NCBI GenBank assembly: GCA_949127925.1
Contig: CASBQX010000146.1
Coordinates: forward strand, 1-19,462
Source: Synechococcales cyanobacterium PMM_0002
GTDB lineage: Bacteria; Cyanobacteriota; Cyanobacteriia; Elainellales; Elainellaceae
Length of the DNA: 19,462 bases
Direction: 5' to 3'
Shown: in pieces, positions 5,805 through 12,453 of the stretch
How the letters are laid out: every line of letters begins with the position of its first letter
Numbering within the stretch: position 1 is the stretch's first letter
Position numbers and translations under genes: made by a program
Notes under the pieces: model-generated
What the model was told of the DNA's origin: nothing
Databases searched by the model: none
The model's input: only the letters and a program-made list of their open reading frames with translations

Positions 5805-7046
5805 ATGAAAGTGGGTCTTCAAGTAGCGCTGAGTGATATCAATCTGGATGTGGCACAACCCACTAGCCAGCGACAGCTGGCGATTTCAATATCGGCGATC
5901 GCCGATACTTCGCAGCCGACTGCGCCGCTCAACCTGTGTTTGATTTTGGATCACAGCGGTTCTATGCATGGGCGGCCGTTAGAAACGGTGAAGCAGGCGG
6001 CTCAAGAGATTCTGGATAATCTATCACCGGGCGATCGCATTTCAGTTGTGGTGTTTGACCATAAAGCAAAAGTGCTAATCCCCAGTCAGGTGATTGGCAA
6101 TCCAGCTGGTCTCAAAGTCGAAATCAATCGCCTCAAGCCAAGTGGCGGTACGTCGATTGATGAAGGGATGCGGCTGGGGATTGAAGAGTTGGCAAAAAGC
6201 AAGAAAGATACTATTTCTCAAGCCTTTTTGCTCACCGATGGAGAGAACGAGCATGGTGATAACGAGCGCTGTCTCAAACTGGCACAGCTAGCCGCAGACT
6301 ATAACCTCACGCTCAACACCCTGGGGTTTGGCGATAACTGGAATCAAGATATTTTAGAAAAAATTGCCGATGCGGCAGGTGGCACACTGTCCTACATTCA
6401 GCGACCCGAAGACGCGGTGAGCGAGTTCAATCGCCTGTTTAGTCGAATTCAGTCGGTAGCGTTGACCAACGCTCACTTACTATTGACCCTATCGCCTGGA
6501 GTGCGGCTGGCCGAGCTAAAGCCGATCGCCCAAGTTGTGCCCGAAACGATTGAGCTGCCAATGGTGCAAGAGGCTGGGGCGATCGCCGTCCGCCTAGGTG
6601 ATTTAATGATTGACGCGCCTCGGGTGGTGCTGGCTAATCTCTATGCCGGACAATTTCCCCCAGGGCAACATGTGCTTTTAACCGCCCAAATCCGCTATGA
6701 CGATCCGATGCAAAACCGAGAGGGATTGCTGTCTGACCCTATAACGATCTCGGTGAATTCGAGTGCTAGCTTCCAGTCCACTCCTGATGCTCAGGTGCAG
6801 CAGCATGTCCTAGCGCTGGCAAAATATCGCCAGACCCAAATTGCGGAGCAAAAACTTCAGCAAGGCGATCGCTCTGGAGCCGCGACTATGCTGCAATCGG
6901 CGGCCAAAACAGCGCTGCAAATGGGCGATCAAAGTGCCGCCACCGTATTGCAAGAAAACGCCACGCGCCTGCAAGACGGCGGCGATCTGTCGGAGAGCGA
7001 TCGCAAAAAAACGCGAATTGTTTCAAAAACCATCCTGCAAGGCTAA
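5805..7046 (+). CDS. von Willebrand factor A domain protein
   Basis: A 413-residue soluble protein with no signal peptide. The VWA domain spans about residues 40-215 and has a complete metal-ion-dependent adhesion site: D49-x-S51-x-S53 in LDHSGSM, T116 in GGTSID, and D145 in LLTDGEN. These bind a divalent ion and usually mediate protein-protein contact. Residues 230-330 look beta-rich. The C-terminus (335-413) is helical, glutamine- and alanine-rich (LAKYRQTQIAEQKLQQGDRSGAATMLQSAAKTALQMGD), resembling a helical-repeat or coiled region. AGGAG lies 9 nt ahead of the ATG. It is divergent from clpR and convergent with the zinc-ribbon gene. There is no neighbouring MoxR-type ATPase or secretion gene, so its job cannot be assigned. 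Confidence 0.88.
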   Translation: MKVGLQVALSDINLDVAQPTSQRQLAISISAIADTSQPTAPLNLCLILDHSGSMHGRPLETVKQAAQEILDNLSPGDRISVVVFDHKAKVLIPSQVIGNPAGLKVEINRLKPSGGTSIDEGMRLGIEELAKSKKDTISQAFLLTDGENEHGDNERCLKLAQLAADYNLTLNTLGFGDNWNQDILEKIADAAGGTLSYIQRPEDAVSEFNRLFSRIQSVALTNAHLLLTLSPGVRLAELKPIAQVVPETIELPMVQEAGAIAVRLGDLMIDAPRVVLANLYAGQFPPGQHVLLTAQIRYDDPMQNREGLLSDPITISVNSSASFQSTPDAQVQQHVLALAKYRQTQIAEQKLQQGDRSGAATMLQSAAKTALQMGDQSAATVLQENATRLQDGGDLSESDRKKTRIVSKTILQG

Positions 7047-7080
7047 AAATCCTGAGGCAGTTTTACGATGGCTTTTTAGC
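7042..7080. terminator. Inverted repeat spanning two convergent gene ends
   Basis: GCTAAAAA (7042-7049) pairs with TTTTTAGC (7073-7080) across a 23-nt loop. The VWA stop codon lies in the left arm, the zinc-ribbon stop in the loop, and its last codons in the right arm. Each arm has a run of five A/T, so it could work weakly in both directions. The long loop makes this uncertain. Confidence 0.3.
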
Positions 7081-7245
7081 TTTCCAGGTGCCGCCGTAAA
7101 TGTAGTTGGGGTTGTTTTGACTAAGGCTGGGCTGACAGCTGCCGCAGACCCACTGCCATCGTCCCGATTTGTCCCACTGAACTCGGTAGAGAATCAGGGC
7201 AGATTGAGTGCAGCGATCGCACAGCTTGGTTCGATGACGCGCCAT
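7063..7245 (-). CDS. Small zinc-ribbon protein (60 aa)
   Basis: A small basic protein with two CxxC pairs, C9-x2-C12 and C34-x2-C37, the spacing of a zinc ribbon. The rest is aromatic and conserved-looking (ILYRVQWDKSGRWQWVCGSC, NPNYIYGGTWKAKK). I recognise the general type as a conserved cyanobacterial hypothetical protein, but do not know its function; RNA or protein binding is plausible. I start at ATG 7245 because the cysteine motif follows closely and the longer frame from 7299 would overlap the PIN/TRAM gene. With this start it lies 13 nt after that gene on the same strand, suggesting translation from a shared mRNA. No obvious Shine-Dalgarno sequence is seen. Confidence 0.72.
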   Translation of the reverse strand: MARHRTKLCDRCTQSALILYRVQWDKSGRWQWVCGSCQPSLSQNNPNYIYGGTWKAKKPS

Positions 7246-7258
7246 AAAAAGAGGCCGT

Positions 7259-8347
7259 TTATCCTGGTGTGACCGCAGACGATTGCTGGGGACGAGCAAA
7301 GATCATGCGTCCCGCCGATGTTTGAAGTGCGCCTGTGACGGCCACACAGATTTCTTCGCCCATGTAGCTGCCGCCGTCTTCTACGACCACCATGGTGCCG
7401 TCATTGAGGTAACCCACCCCTTGAGCGGGTTCTTTGCCCTGCTTCAAAATCTTCAGATCTAGATTGTCGCCCGGTAGATAGTTGGGGCGAATGGCCTGGG
7501 CGAGGTCGTTGATATTGAGCACGGGCACTTTCTGTAGACTGGCAACTTTGTTGAGGTTATAGTCGTTGGTCAACAGGGTGCCATTGATATCTTGAGCTAG
7601 CCGCACCAGTTTGGCATCGACCGTGTTGATATCGTCATAGTCAGCTGGGTGGATCGCAATCTTATTAGGATAGGCTTCCTGCACCCGTTTGAGAATGTCG
7701 AGTCCTCGCCGACCCCGTAACCGCTTTTGGTCGTTGGAGGCATCTGCCACCTGCTGAAGCTCTTGTAAAACAAACTGGGGCACCAAAATTTGCCCTTCTA
7801 CAAAACCCGTGGCCAAAATATCTTCGATCCGTCCGTCAATAATGCAGCTGGTGTCCAAAACCTTTGGGGGAACTGGTTTGAGAGTTCCTTCGGCCACTAG
7901 CAGGGTTTCCACACTGTTAGGGTTGATCAGACGGAGCAGCGATCGCCCGTGGGTATCTGCTAGGTTGATGCCGGTGAAGGCAAACATGATGCTACCTAAG
8001 ACGGCGGCTAGCGGCTTAATAAATGAAAATTCACCGGGAATGGGTAATAAAAATATCGGTGCCAGCATGAGATTGGCGACCAGTAGCCCCAACACCAGCC
8101 CAACTGAGCGGCTGAGGATCATGTCCACTGGCATTTCACTGACCTGACGCTCAAGGCGACGGTAGCTGGTTTGCACCACTAGCCCGAGAGCTAAGCCTAG
8201 CAATGCCCCAAACCCAGACGTGACGACACTTAACCCATCTAGACTCGTCACCTGGTCGAGCACTGTGATCGGGAGTAAGTCAACGCTGTAATAGCCAACC
8301 CCTGCCCCTGCTAGGATGAATGAAATAATAATAATTGCGTCAATCAT
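7259..8347 (-). CDS. Membrane-anchored PIN/TRAM domain protein (YacL-like)
   Basis: A 362-residue protein in three parts. Residues 1-135 hold about four hydrophobic membrane helices (roughly 1-22, 43-60, 78-102, 107-130). Residues 160-285 are a PIN nuclease domain with the expected acidic residues: D165 (KVLDTSCIIDGRI), E196 (FVLQELQQV), D244 (TVDAKLVRL) and D262 (LLTNDYNL). Residues 300-350 are a TRAM domain (GVGYLNDGTMVVVEDGG...), a nucleic-acid-binding beta barrel. The layout is that of the YacL family found in Firmicutes and cyanobacteria, thought to be a membrane-bound RNase or DNA-binding nuclease; its natural target is not established. It is divergent from hemW and followed by the small zinc-ribbon gene. 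The 230-bp gap upstream shows no element I can name. Confidence 0.92.
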   Translation of the reverse strand: MIDAIIIISFILAGAGVGYYSVDLLPITVLDQVTSLDGLSVVTSGFGALLGLALGLVVQTSYRRLERQVSEMPVDMILSRSVGLVLGLLVANLMLAPIFLLPIPGEFSFIKPLAAVLGSIMFAFTGINLADTHGRSLLRLINPNSVETLLVAEGTLKPVPPKVLDTSCIIDGRIEDILATGFVEGQILVPQFVLQELQQVADASNDQKRLRGRRGLDILKRVQEAYPNKIAIHPADYDDINTVDAKLVRLAQDINGTLLTNDYNLNKVASLQKVPVLNINDLAQAIRPNYLPGDNLDLKILKQGKEPAQGVGYLNDGTMVVVEDGGSYMGEEICVAVTGALQTSAGRMIFARPQQSSAVTPG

Positions 8348-8554
8348 AATTCCAGCCTAAAACCTGGATAAGAGTGCAGCCATGCTAACTATATGGCTCA
8401 ATGTCAAGCAAGTTAGAGGCGCAAGCGGGCGAGGGAACCAGAAGCTCGAAGCATGAACTTGCTGAAAGCACCAAAACTCAAGGGTTTTAGATGCACAGCC
8501 TCATTATATCTCTCAGGTCAATATCGTCTGGCGTTTTGCTAAATTGAGCCGCTC

Positions 8555-8622
8555 TCCTAATTTTGCAATAACCCATCTTGCCACAACCAATTTTGCGACA
8601 AGCCATCTTGCGACAAGCCATC
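8555..8622 (+). repeat. 15-bp tandem repeat, about 4.5 copies, at the hemW start
   Basis: Successive units are 8570-8584, 8585-8599 and 8600-8614 (AAGCCATCTTGCGAC is the last full one), then a partial unit 8615-8622. A degenerate unit precedes them at 8555-8569. The period is a multiple of three, so the repeat stays in frame, and each full unit carries a TTG codon in the hemW frame. It encodes the repeated peptide ILRQAILRQAI. Confidence 0.85.
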
Positions 8623-9879
8623 AAAACTCGCTCTACAATCCCGGATGCCGCCTATGTCCACATTCCGTTCTGCCGTCGGCGGTGTTACTACTGCGATTTC
8701 CCAGTTTCGGTTGTAGGCGATCGCACTCGGGGTGAAACATCGGCAGCGATCGCCCATTACGTGGCCATGCTCTGTCAAGAAATTGCCAGCACGCCCCCAT
8801 TGGGCAGCCGTTTAAACACAATTTTCTTTGGAGGTGGCACTCCTTCTCTGCTTGCCGTTGATCAACTGGCGCAAATTATCGCGGCATTGGAGCAGCGGTT
8901 TGGAATTGAGTCTGCTGCTGAAATTTCCATTGAGATGGATCCGGGCACCTTTGATCTCGCGCACCTGCAAGGTTACCTATTAGCAGGCGTGAATCGTGTG
9001 AGCCTAGGAGCACAGGCATTTCAGTCTGACCTGCTGCAAAACTGCGGACGAACCCATACCGCAGATGATATTTACTTGGCAGTGAGCCTGATTCAGCAGG
9101 TGGGGCTAGAGAACTTTAGCTTAGATTTAATTTCGGGCTTGCCCCATTTAACGATGGCGCAGTGGGAAGCGTCCTTAGCGGCGGCGATCGCCCTCCATCC
9201 CACGCATCTGTCCGTCTATGACCTAACGATTGAACCCGTTACCGCCTTTGGCCGCTGGTATCAATCTGGCGATCGCCCCTTGCCCACAGACGAGGTCACG
9301 GCTCAAATGTACCGGACGGCTCAACACTACTTAACTAGGGCTGGGTATCGGCATTACGAAATTTCTAGCTACGCCAAACCCGGTTATCAGTGTCTGCACA
9401 ACCGGGTGTATTGGGAAAACCGTTCGTATTATGGGTTTGGTATGGGTGCAGCTAGCTACACCTTAGGGCAGCGTTTTGTTCGACCGCGCACCCGTAAAAC
9501 CTACTTTCAATGGGTAGAGCAATTCGGTGCCGCCGGGGGCACTATTGATTGTTTACCAACGCCAGCCGCAGAAGCTTTGTTAGATCAATTAATGTTGGGA
9601 TTGCGATTGGCAGATGGGGTCAACTTGGTACAGGTGGCGCAGCAGTTTGGCACCCAGTCGGTCTTAACTATTCTGGCTTGTTTAGCTCCTTACCGTCAGC
9701 AGGGTTGGGTAGAACAACTAGGGGATGAGTCGGATGAGACGCCTGTTTCAGCATTGTTTGGTTCTCAAGCCTTACCTCAAGAGCTAAGCGGGCGATCGCT
9801 GCGTCTTCGCCTCACCGATCCCGAGGGCTTTTTATTCTCCAACGTTGTCCTCTCCAGCCTGTTTGAGAAATTGAGTTAA
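8578..9879 (+). CDS. hemW: HemW, radical SAM heme chaperone-type protein
   Basis: Radical SAM protein once called HemN-like or oxygen-independent coproporphyrinogen oxidase; HemW binds heme and is thought to deliver it to target proteins. Counting from TTG 8578 (433 residues), the iron-sulfur motif is C32-x3-C36-x2-C39 in HIPFCRRRCYYCDF. GGGTPS follows near residue 85. HNRVYW (H274-W279) fits HNxxYW, the signature of HemW that is absent from true HemN. The C-terminal HemN-type domain is present. The start is odd: an in-frame stop at 8569 excludes anything upstream, and the only plausible starts before the conserved core are TTG at 8578, 8593 and 8608, all in the tandem repeat. No Shine-Dalgarno sequence is seen. 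The true protein may be 5-10 residues shorter than stated. Confidence 0.92.
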   Translation: MPQPILRQAILRQAIKTRSTIPDAAYVHIPFCRRRCYYCDFPVSVVGDRTRGETSAAIAHYVAMLCQEIASTPPLGSRLNTIFFGGGTPSLLAVDQLAQIIAALEQRFGIESAAEISIEMDPGTFDLAHLQGYLLAGVNRVSLGAQAFQSDLLQNCGRTHTADDIYLAVSLIQQVGLENFSLDLISGLPHLTMAQWEASLAAAIALHPTHLSVYDLTIEPVTAFGRWYQSGDRPLPTDEVTAQMYRTAQHYLTRAGYRHYEISSYAKPGYQCLHNRVYWENRSYYGFGMGAASYTLGQRFVRPRTRKTYFQWVEQFGAAGGTIDCLPTPAAEALLDQLMLGLRLADGVNLVQVAQQFGTQSVLTILACLAPYRQQGWVEQLGDESDETPVSALFGSQALPQELSGRSLRLRLTDPEGFLFSNVVLSSLFEKLS

Positions 9880-9902
9880 GCCAGAGAAGTAGGGCTGTTC
9901 GC

Positions 9903-9918
9903 AACCGCTATAGCGGTT
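9903..9918. repeat. 16-bp perfect palindrome after hemW
   Basis: AACCGCTATAGCGGTT is self-complementary along its full length and lies 24 nt past the hemW stop. Palindromes of this sort are frequent in cyanobacterial spacers. It has no loop to spare and no T-run, so a terminator role is doubtful. A second small hairpin (GATCTG 9971, CAGATC 9985) follows. Confidence 0.7.
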
Positions 9919-10020
9919 CTCATGCTAGTGAAGTGCATCAGAGTAGGGGCGATACGGCAGTTCGCCCTCCGATCTGTACCGCACCAGATCGATAATTGCT
10001 ATAACGTGATTCTAGTGATT

Positions 10021-10054
10021 AAAAGAGTCCACCGAATCAAATCCGGCGGACTCT
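10021..10054 (-). terminator. Rho-independent terminator of dps
   Basis: On the minus strand an 11-bp stem (10054-10044 with 10034-10024, one G-T pair) encloses a 9-nt loop and is followed by TTTT. It lies about 80 nt past the dps stop codon. Read on the plus strand it has no T-run, so it serves dps rather than hemW. Confidence 0.72.
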
Positions 10055-10133
10055 CTCAATTCAACTCATTGTCAATTTGCGTGAACTGTTTCACGATCTA
10101 TCTAAAACAGTGTTCAGGAGCTAAAAATGAATT

Positions 10134-10676
10134 CTAAACGCCTACAGCAGTTTTCTTGCGCTCTTGAGTTGGTTTGACGCCGTCTGGCTCAATTGCTTCT
10201 CCTTCAATAAAAGAGCGCAGCATCCATGCCATTTCTTCGTGTGCTTCCATCAACCCAGTCAAGAAATCTGCGTTGCCTTGATCTTTAAACTCGTCACTGC
10301 ACTGATCAACGTGCCCACGCAGGTTGCGAATAATTTGTTCATGGTCATTCAATAAATGAGCCACCATCTTAGTAGCAGATGGAATTATCCCAGGGGTTTC
10401 TTTAATTGATGCCATCTTCAAAAAACCATCAGCTGTGCCAACTGGATAACCGCCCAACATCCGCACCCGCTCTGCAATGCTGTCAATGCTAATAGTCAGT
10501 GCATTGTACTGTTCTTCCCAAAGCGTATGCAGTGATCGAAATTGAGGCCCTACTACATCCCAATGAAATTTTTTGGTTTTGATAAGTAGCAAGTAGGCAT
10601 CAGCTAGGTCGTGGTTCAACAGATTAACGACACCCTCGCGCTGGCTATCTGTAAGCCCAATATTAATCTTTCGCAT
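10134..10676 (-). CDS. dps: Dps family ferritin-like DNA-protection protein
   Basis: Twelve-subunit cage that oxidises and stores iron using hydrogen peroxide, so limiting hydroxyl radical damage. The 180-residue product has the Dps ferroxidase residues at the subunit interface: H38 (KKFHWDVVG), H50 (FRSLHTLWEEQY), D65 and E69 (SIDSIAERVRMLGG). The short N-terminal tail (MRKINIGL) has few basic residues, so DNA binding, if any, may rely on the C-terminal KPTQERKKT. GGAGAAT precedes the ATG at good spacing. The gene stands alone, with a terminator at 10021-10054. The region upstream is AT-rich and holds a MITE-like repeat from 10800 on. Confidence 0.95.
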   Translation of the reverse strand: MRKINIGLTDSQREGVVNLLNHDLADAYLLLIKTKKFHWDVVGPQFRSLHTLWEEQYNALTISIDSIAERVRMLGGYPVGTADGFLKMASIKETPGIIPSATKMVAHLLNDHEQIIRNLRGHVDQCSDEFKDQGNADFLTGLMEAHEEMAWMLRSFIEGEAIEPDGVKPTQERKKTAVGV

Positions 10677-10799
10677 CTGATATTCTCCGATGTGTTTCTG
10701 TTCTAATCGTTGCAGCTTTAATTAATTAAAAAATCAATCTAGAGTGAGAGATGAGAAATAATGGTTTTAATCAAGAGTAATAAAGGAACAGAGCTATAA

Positions 10800-10934
10800 G
10801 TGCATCCCAGTTTTGCAAATTTGCCCTCATCCCCCAGCCCCTTCTCCCGTTTTGGGAGAAGGGGTGCAGGATCAAAGTCCGTCTCCCGCTCTGGGAGAGG
10901 GATTTAGGGTGAGGGCTACAAAAGTGGGATGCAC
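10800..10934. repeat. MITE-like element with terminal inverted repeats, 135 bp
   Basis: Outer ends are GTGCATCCCAGTTTTG (10800-10815) and, inverted, 10919-10934, matching at 15 of 16 positions. Inside lies a second inverted pair (GCCCTCATCCC / GGGTGAGGGC). Two hairpins follow: CCCCTTCTCCC with GGGAGAAGGGG around 10838-10864, and CTCCCGCTCTGGGAG around 10883. No reading frame is present. The inner CCCTCATCCCC...CTTCTCCC sequence is familiar from many cyanobacterial spacers. It lies 120 bp upstream of the dps start. The wider gap 10677-11200 otherwise holds only the terminator and second repeat listed next. Confidence 0.75.
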
Positions 10935-10971
10935 CCCAGTGCTACTTATCAAAACACAGCACTGATAATAT

Positions 10972-11009
10972 AAAAAACTCCGAGTTGAAAAATCAATTTC
11001 AACTCGGAG
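10972..11009 (-). terminator. Rho-independent terminator for the 11201-12110 gene pair
   Basis: A perfect 13-bp stem (10978-10990 with 10997-11009) with a 6-nt loop is followed on the minus strand by six T residues (10977-10972). It is the strongest terminator in the window. It lies 190 nt past the nearest minus-strand stop (11201), with a palindromic element in between. Confidence 0.9.
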
Positions 11010-11072
11010 GCAGCGTCTAGAAGAGAAGGTAGAAAGATGAGAATACTATAATTGTCAACATAGAGTGGATGC

Positions 11073-11178
11073 TAGTAGTCTGAGGCGTAAATCTGCCTAC
11101 CGTTTGTAGCGCAGCCTTCCAGCCTGCGCGGGCAATATGCCCGCACTACGGTAGCTAAACTTGCGCCGTCTCCTACTA
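11073..11178. repeat. Second MITE-like palindromic element, about 106 bp
   Basis: The ends TAGTAG (11073) and CTACTA (11173) begin imperfect inverted arms of about 28 nt that both run to CTACCG / CGGTAG. The centre has an inner hairpin GCGGGCAATATGCCCGC (11129-11145) next to a GTAGCGCAGCCTTCCAGCCTGC stretch of a kind common in cyanobacterial spacers. It lies in the 3' leader between a stop codon (11201) and the terminator at 10972-11009, so it would be transcribed. Confidence 0.65.
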
Positions 11179-11200
11179 AGACATTTCTAACAAACCAGGT

Positions 11201-11566
11201 CTAGCGGGTGTTGGTGGCCTTTTTGAGCGCCCGTTCGGCTTGCTCCTTAGCTGTAGTCGCCTGACGGGAGTTGTCGGGGCGGCTCATTTTATCTAAATCG
11301 GCATCGCCTTGGATTTCGTTAAATCCCTTAGCAGATTCTTCTTGTACTTCTTGCATGTTCGGCATCTTCTTTCTGAGCGCGTCTTCAGACTTTTCATAGA
11401 TGCCGTCTAGCTGCACTTCGCCTTGAGTTGGGCTGCTGCGATCGCTACTAATCGCAAATGCAGGAACCGCGTTAGAAAACATCACTAGACTGCATACAGC
11501 TGCAATCATAAAAATCTGAATAGGGCGAAATAGTTGAGATAGATTTAGAGTTTGAATGTAATTCAT
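11201..11566 (-). CDS. Secreted 'low-temperature-induced' type protein
   Basis: A 121-residue protein with an N-terminal signal: hydrophobic core FMIAAVCSLVMFSNAV, then AVPAFA (residues 33-38) ahead of a likely signal peptidase cut after A38. The mature part is short, charged and helical, with the pattern GIYEKSEDAL ... FNEIQGDADLDKMSRPDNS, which I recognise from cyanobacterial proteins annotated 'low temperature-induced protein'. Its biochemical role is not known to me. The start is ATG 11566, because GGAGGAA lies 8 nt upstream of it; a longer frame from 11587 would put that ribosome-binding site inside the gene. It follows the CsbD-like gene by 67 nt on the same strand, and the pair probably shares the terminator at 10972-11009. 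Confidence 0.75.
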   Translation of the reverse strand: MNYIQTLNLSQLFRPIQIFMIAAVCSLVMFSNAVPAFAISSDRSSPTQGEVQLDGIYEKSEDALRKKMPNMQEVQEESAKGFNEIQGDADLDKMSRPDNSRQATTAKEQAERALKKATNTR

Positions 11567-11633
11567 GAGCTGTTCCTCCGAGTTCAAATGTTAGACTTAG
11601 CGCTTTTAACGCTCGATTTCTTGTTCAAAGACG

Positions 11634-12110
11634 CTAGTTGCCAAAGAAATCCTTGACTGCATCTACAACACCCCGGTTGGTGTCTTCAATGCGATCGCCT
11701 GCTTTGTCGATTGCATCTTGGGTTTGGCCGATGTTCCTTTGTGTCTTGCCTTGCACTTGGCGGGCAGCACCTTGAACTTGGCTAGTGGAAGTATCTACAG
11801 CGCGCTGTGACCTACCCACCTCTTGTTGCACCTTTCCTTGAATCTGTTTGCCTAAGCCATCCATTTGGTTGGTGGCGCTCCCCAAACTCTGCTTCACTTT
11901 GCCTTGAATTTCTTTAGCCTGACCCTCAATTTGATTGCCCATCCCAGCAGCAGCAATTTGGCTGTAGGCTAAAGGGGCAGAAAAGGCAGGAGCTACTCTT
12001 AATAAAGGATGAACTTGGTAGCTAAAGATAAGAGTTAAGAAACAGCCGAAAGTCAGTAACAGCTTACTGATTTGGCGAACTAAAGCGTTAAGCTTAAAAC
12101 TGCGCTTCAT
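11634..12110 (-). CDS. CsbD-like stress protein with a membrane/signal segment
   Basis: A 158-residue protein. Residues 15-33 are hydrophobic (SKLLLTFGCFLTLIFSYQV) and could be a signal peptide or anchor; a cut after APAFSA is possible. The rest repeats a CsbD-like motif three times: IEGQAKEIQGKVKQSLGS (61-78), LGKQIQGKVQQEVGRSQ (86-102) and VQGAARQVQGKTQRNIGQ (112-129). CsbD proteins are small general-stress proteins of unknown action; most have one motif and no export signal. A helical tail ending DAVKDFFGN follows. ATG 12110 is chosen because GAGGTG precedes it; the frame could start two codons earlier at a TTG. It is the first gene of a pair with the low-temperature-type gene. Confidence 0.75.
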   Translation of the reverse strand: MKRSFKLNALVRQISKLLLTFGCFLTLIFSYQVHPLLRVAPAFSAPLAYSQIAAAGMGNQIEGQAKEIQGKVKQSLGSATNQMDGLGKQIQGKVQQEVGRSQRAVDTSTSQVQGAARQVQGKTQRNIGQTQDAIDKAGDRIEDTNRGVVDAVKDFFGN

Positions 12111-12453
12111 CTGCAATCACCTCTGCAAAATGTACCGTAGCTACTTTGTACGCTAAAAGATAAGTTGAGCGAATCAACCTCTAGATGGAGTTGCCTCTAA
12201 GAATTCTCTTTACAGGCTCTCTCTTTGGGAGTAAAAGAGCGTTGGCTGTGGGTCTGTCAACACTTCCAAGCCTAGTTCTGTCCGGCCTGTCAGGGTGTTG
12301 TGCAAGTGGAGGTGGCTTGGCTCTTAGCCTGATCCGTCCGAATTTCTCGACTGCTGGGTAGGGAAATCCGATCTCGCACAACCGAAACCTTCTCCGATTA
12401 AAATAAATAGCGATGCTTTTCCTTTTCTACCCCTTACCCCCTGACGCAGACCT
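12111..12453. other. Gene-free spacer between divergent CsbD-like gene and htpG
   Basis: The spacer must hold promoters for both divergent stress genes. I looked for a CIRCE operator (the HrcA heat-shock site, TTAGCACTC-N9-GAGTGCTAA) and found none. GTAC-rich sequence lies near 12131-12152. No convincing -10/-35 pair, riboswitch or small gene was seen. Two antisense reading frames cross it but have no protein-like features. Confidence 0.5.

Noticed and set aside
7246..7299. A longer zinc-ribbon protein starting at 7299
   Set aside because: The extra 18 residues overlap the end of the PIN/TRAM gene and do not look conserved; ATG 7245 fits the spacing better.
10937..10964. Small hairpin CAGTGCT/AGCACTG next to the MITE-like element
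   Set aside because: A 7-bp stem with a 14-nt loop and no T-run can arise by chance.
12111..12453. A CIRCE heat-shock operator for htpG
   Set aside because: I searched for TTAGCACTC and GAGTGCTAA arms and found neither.
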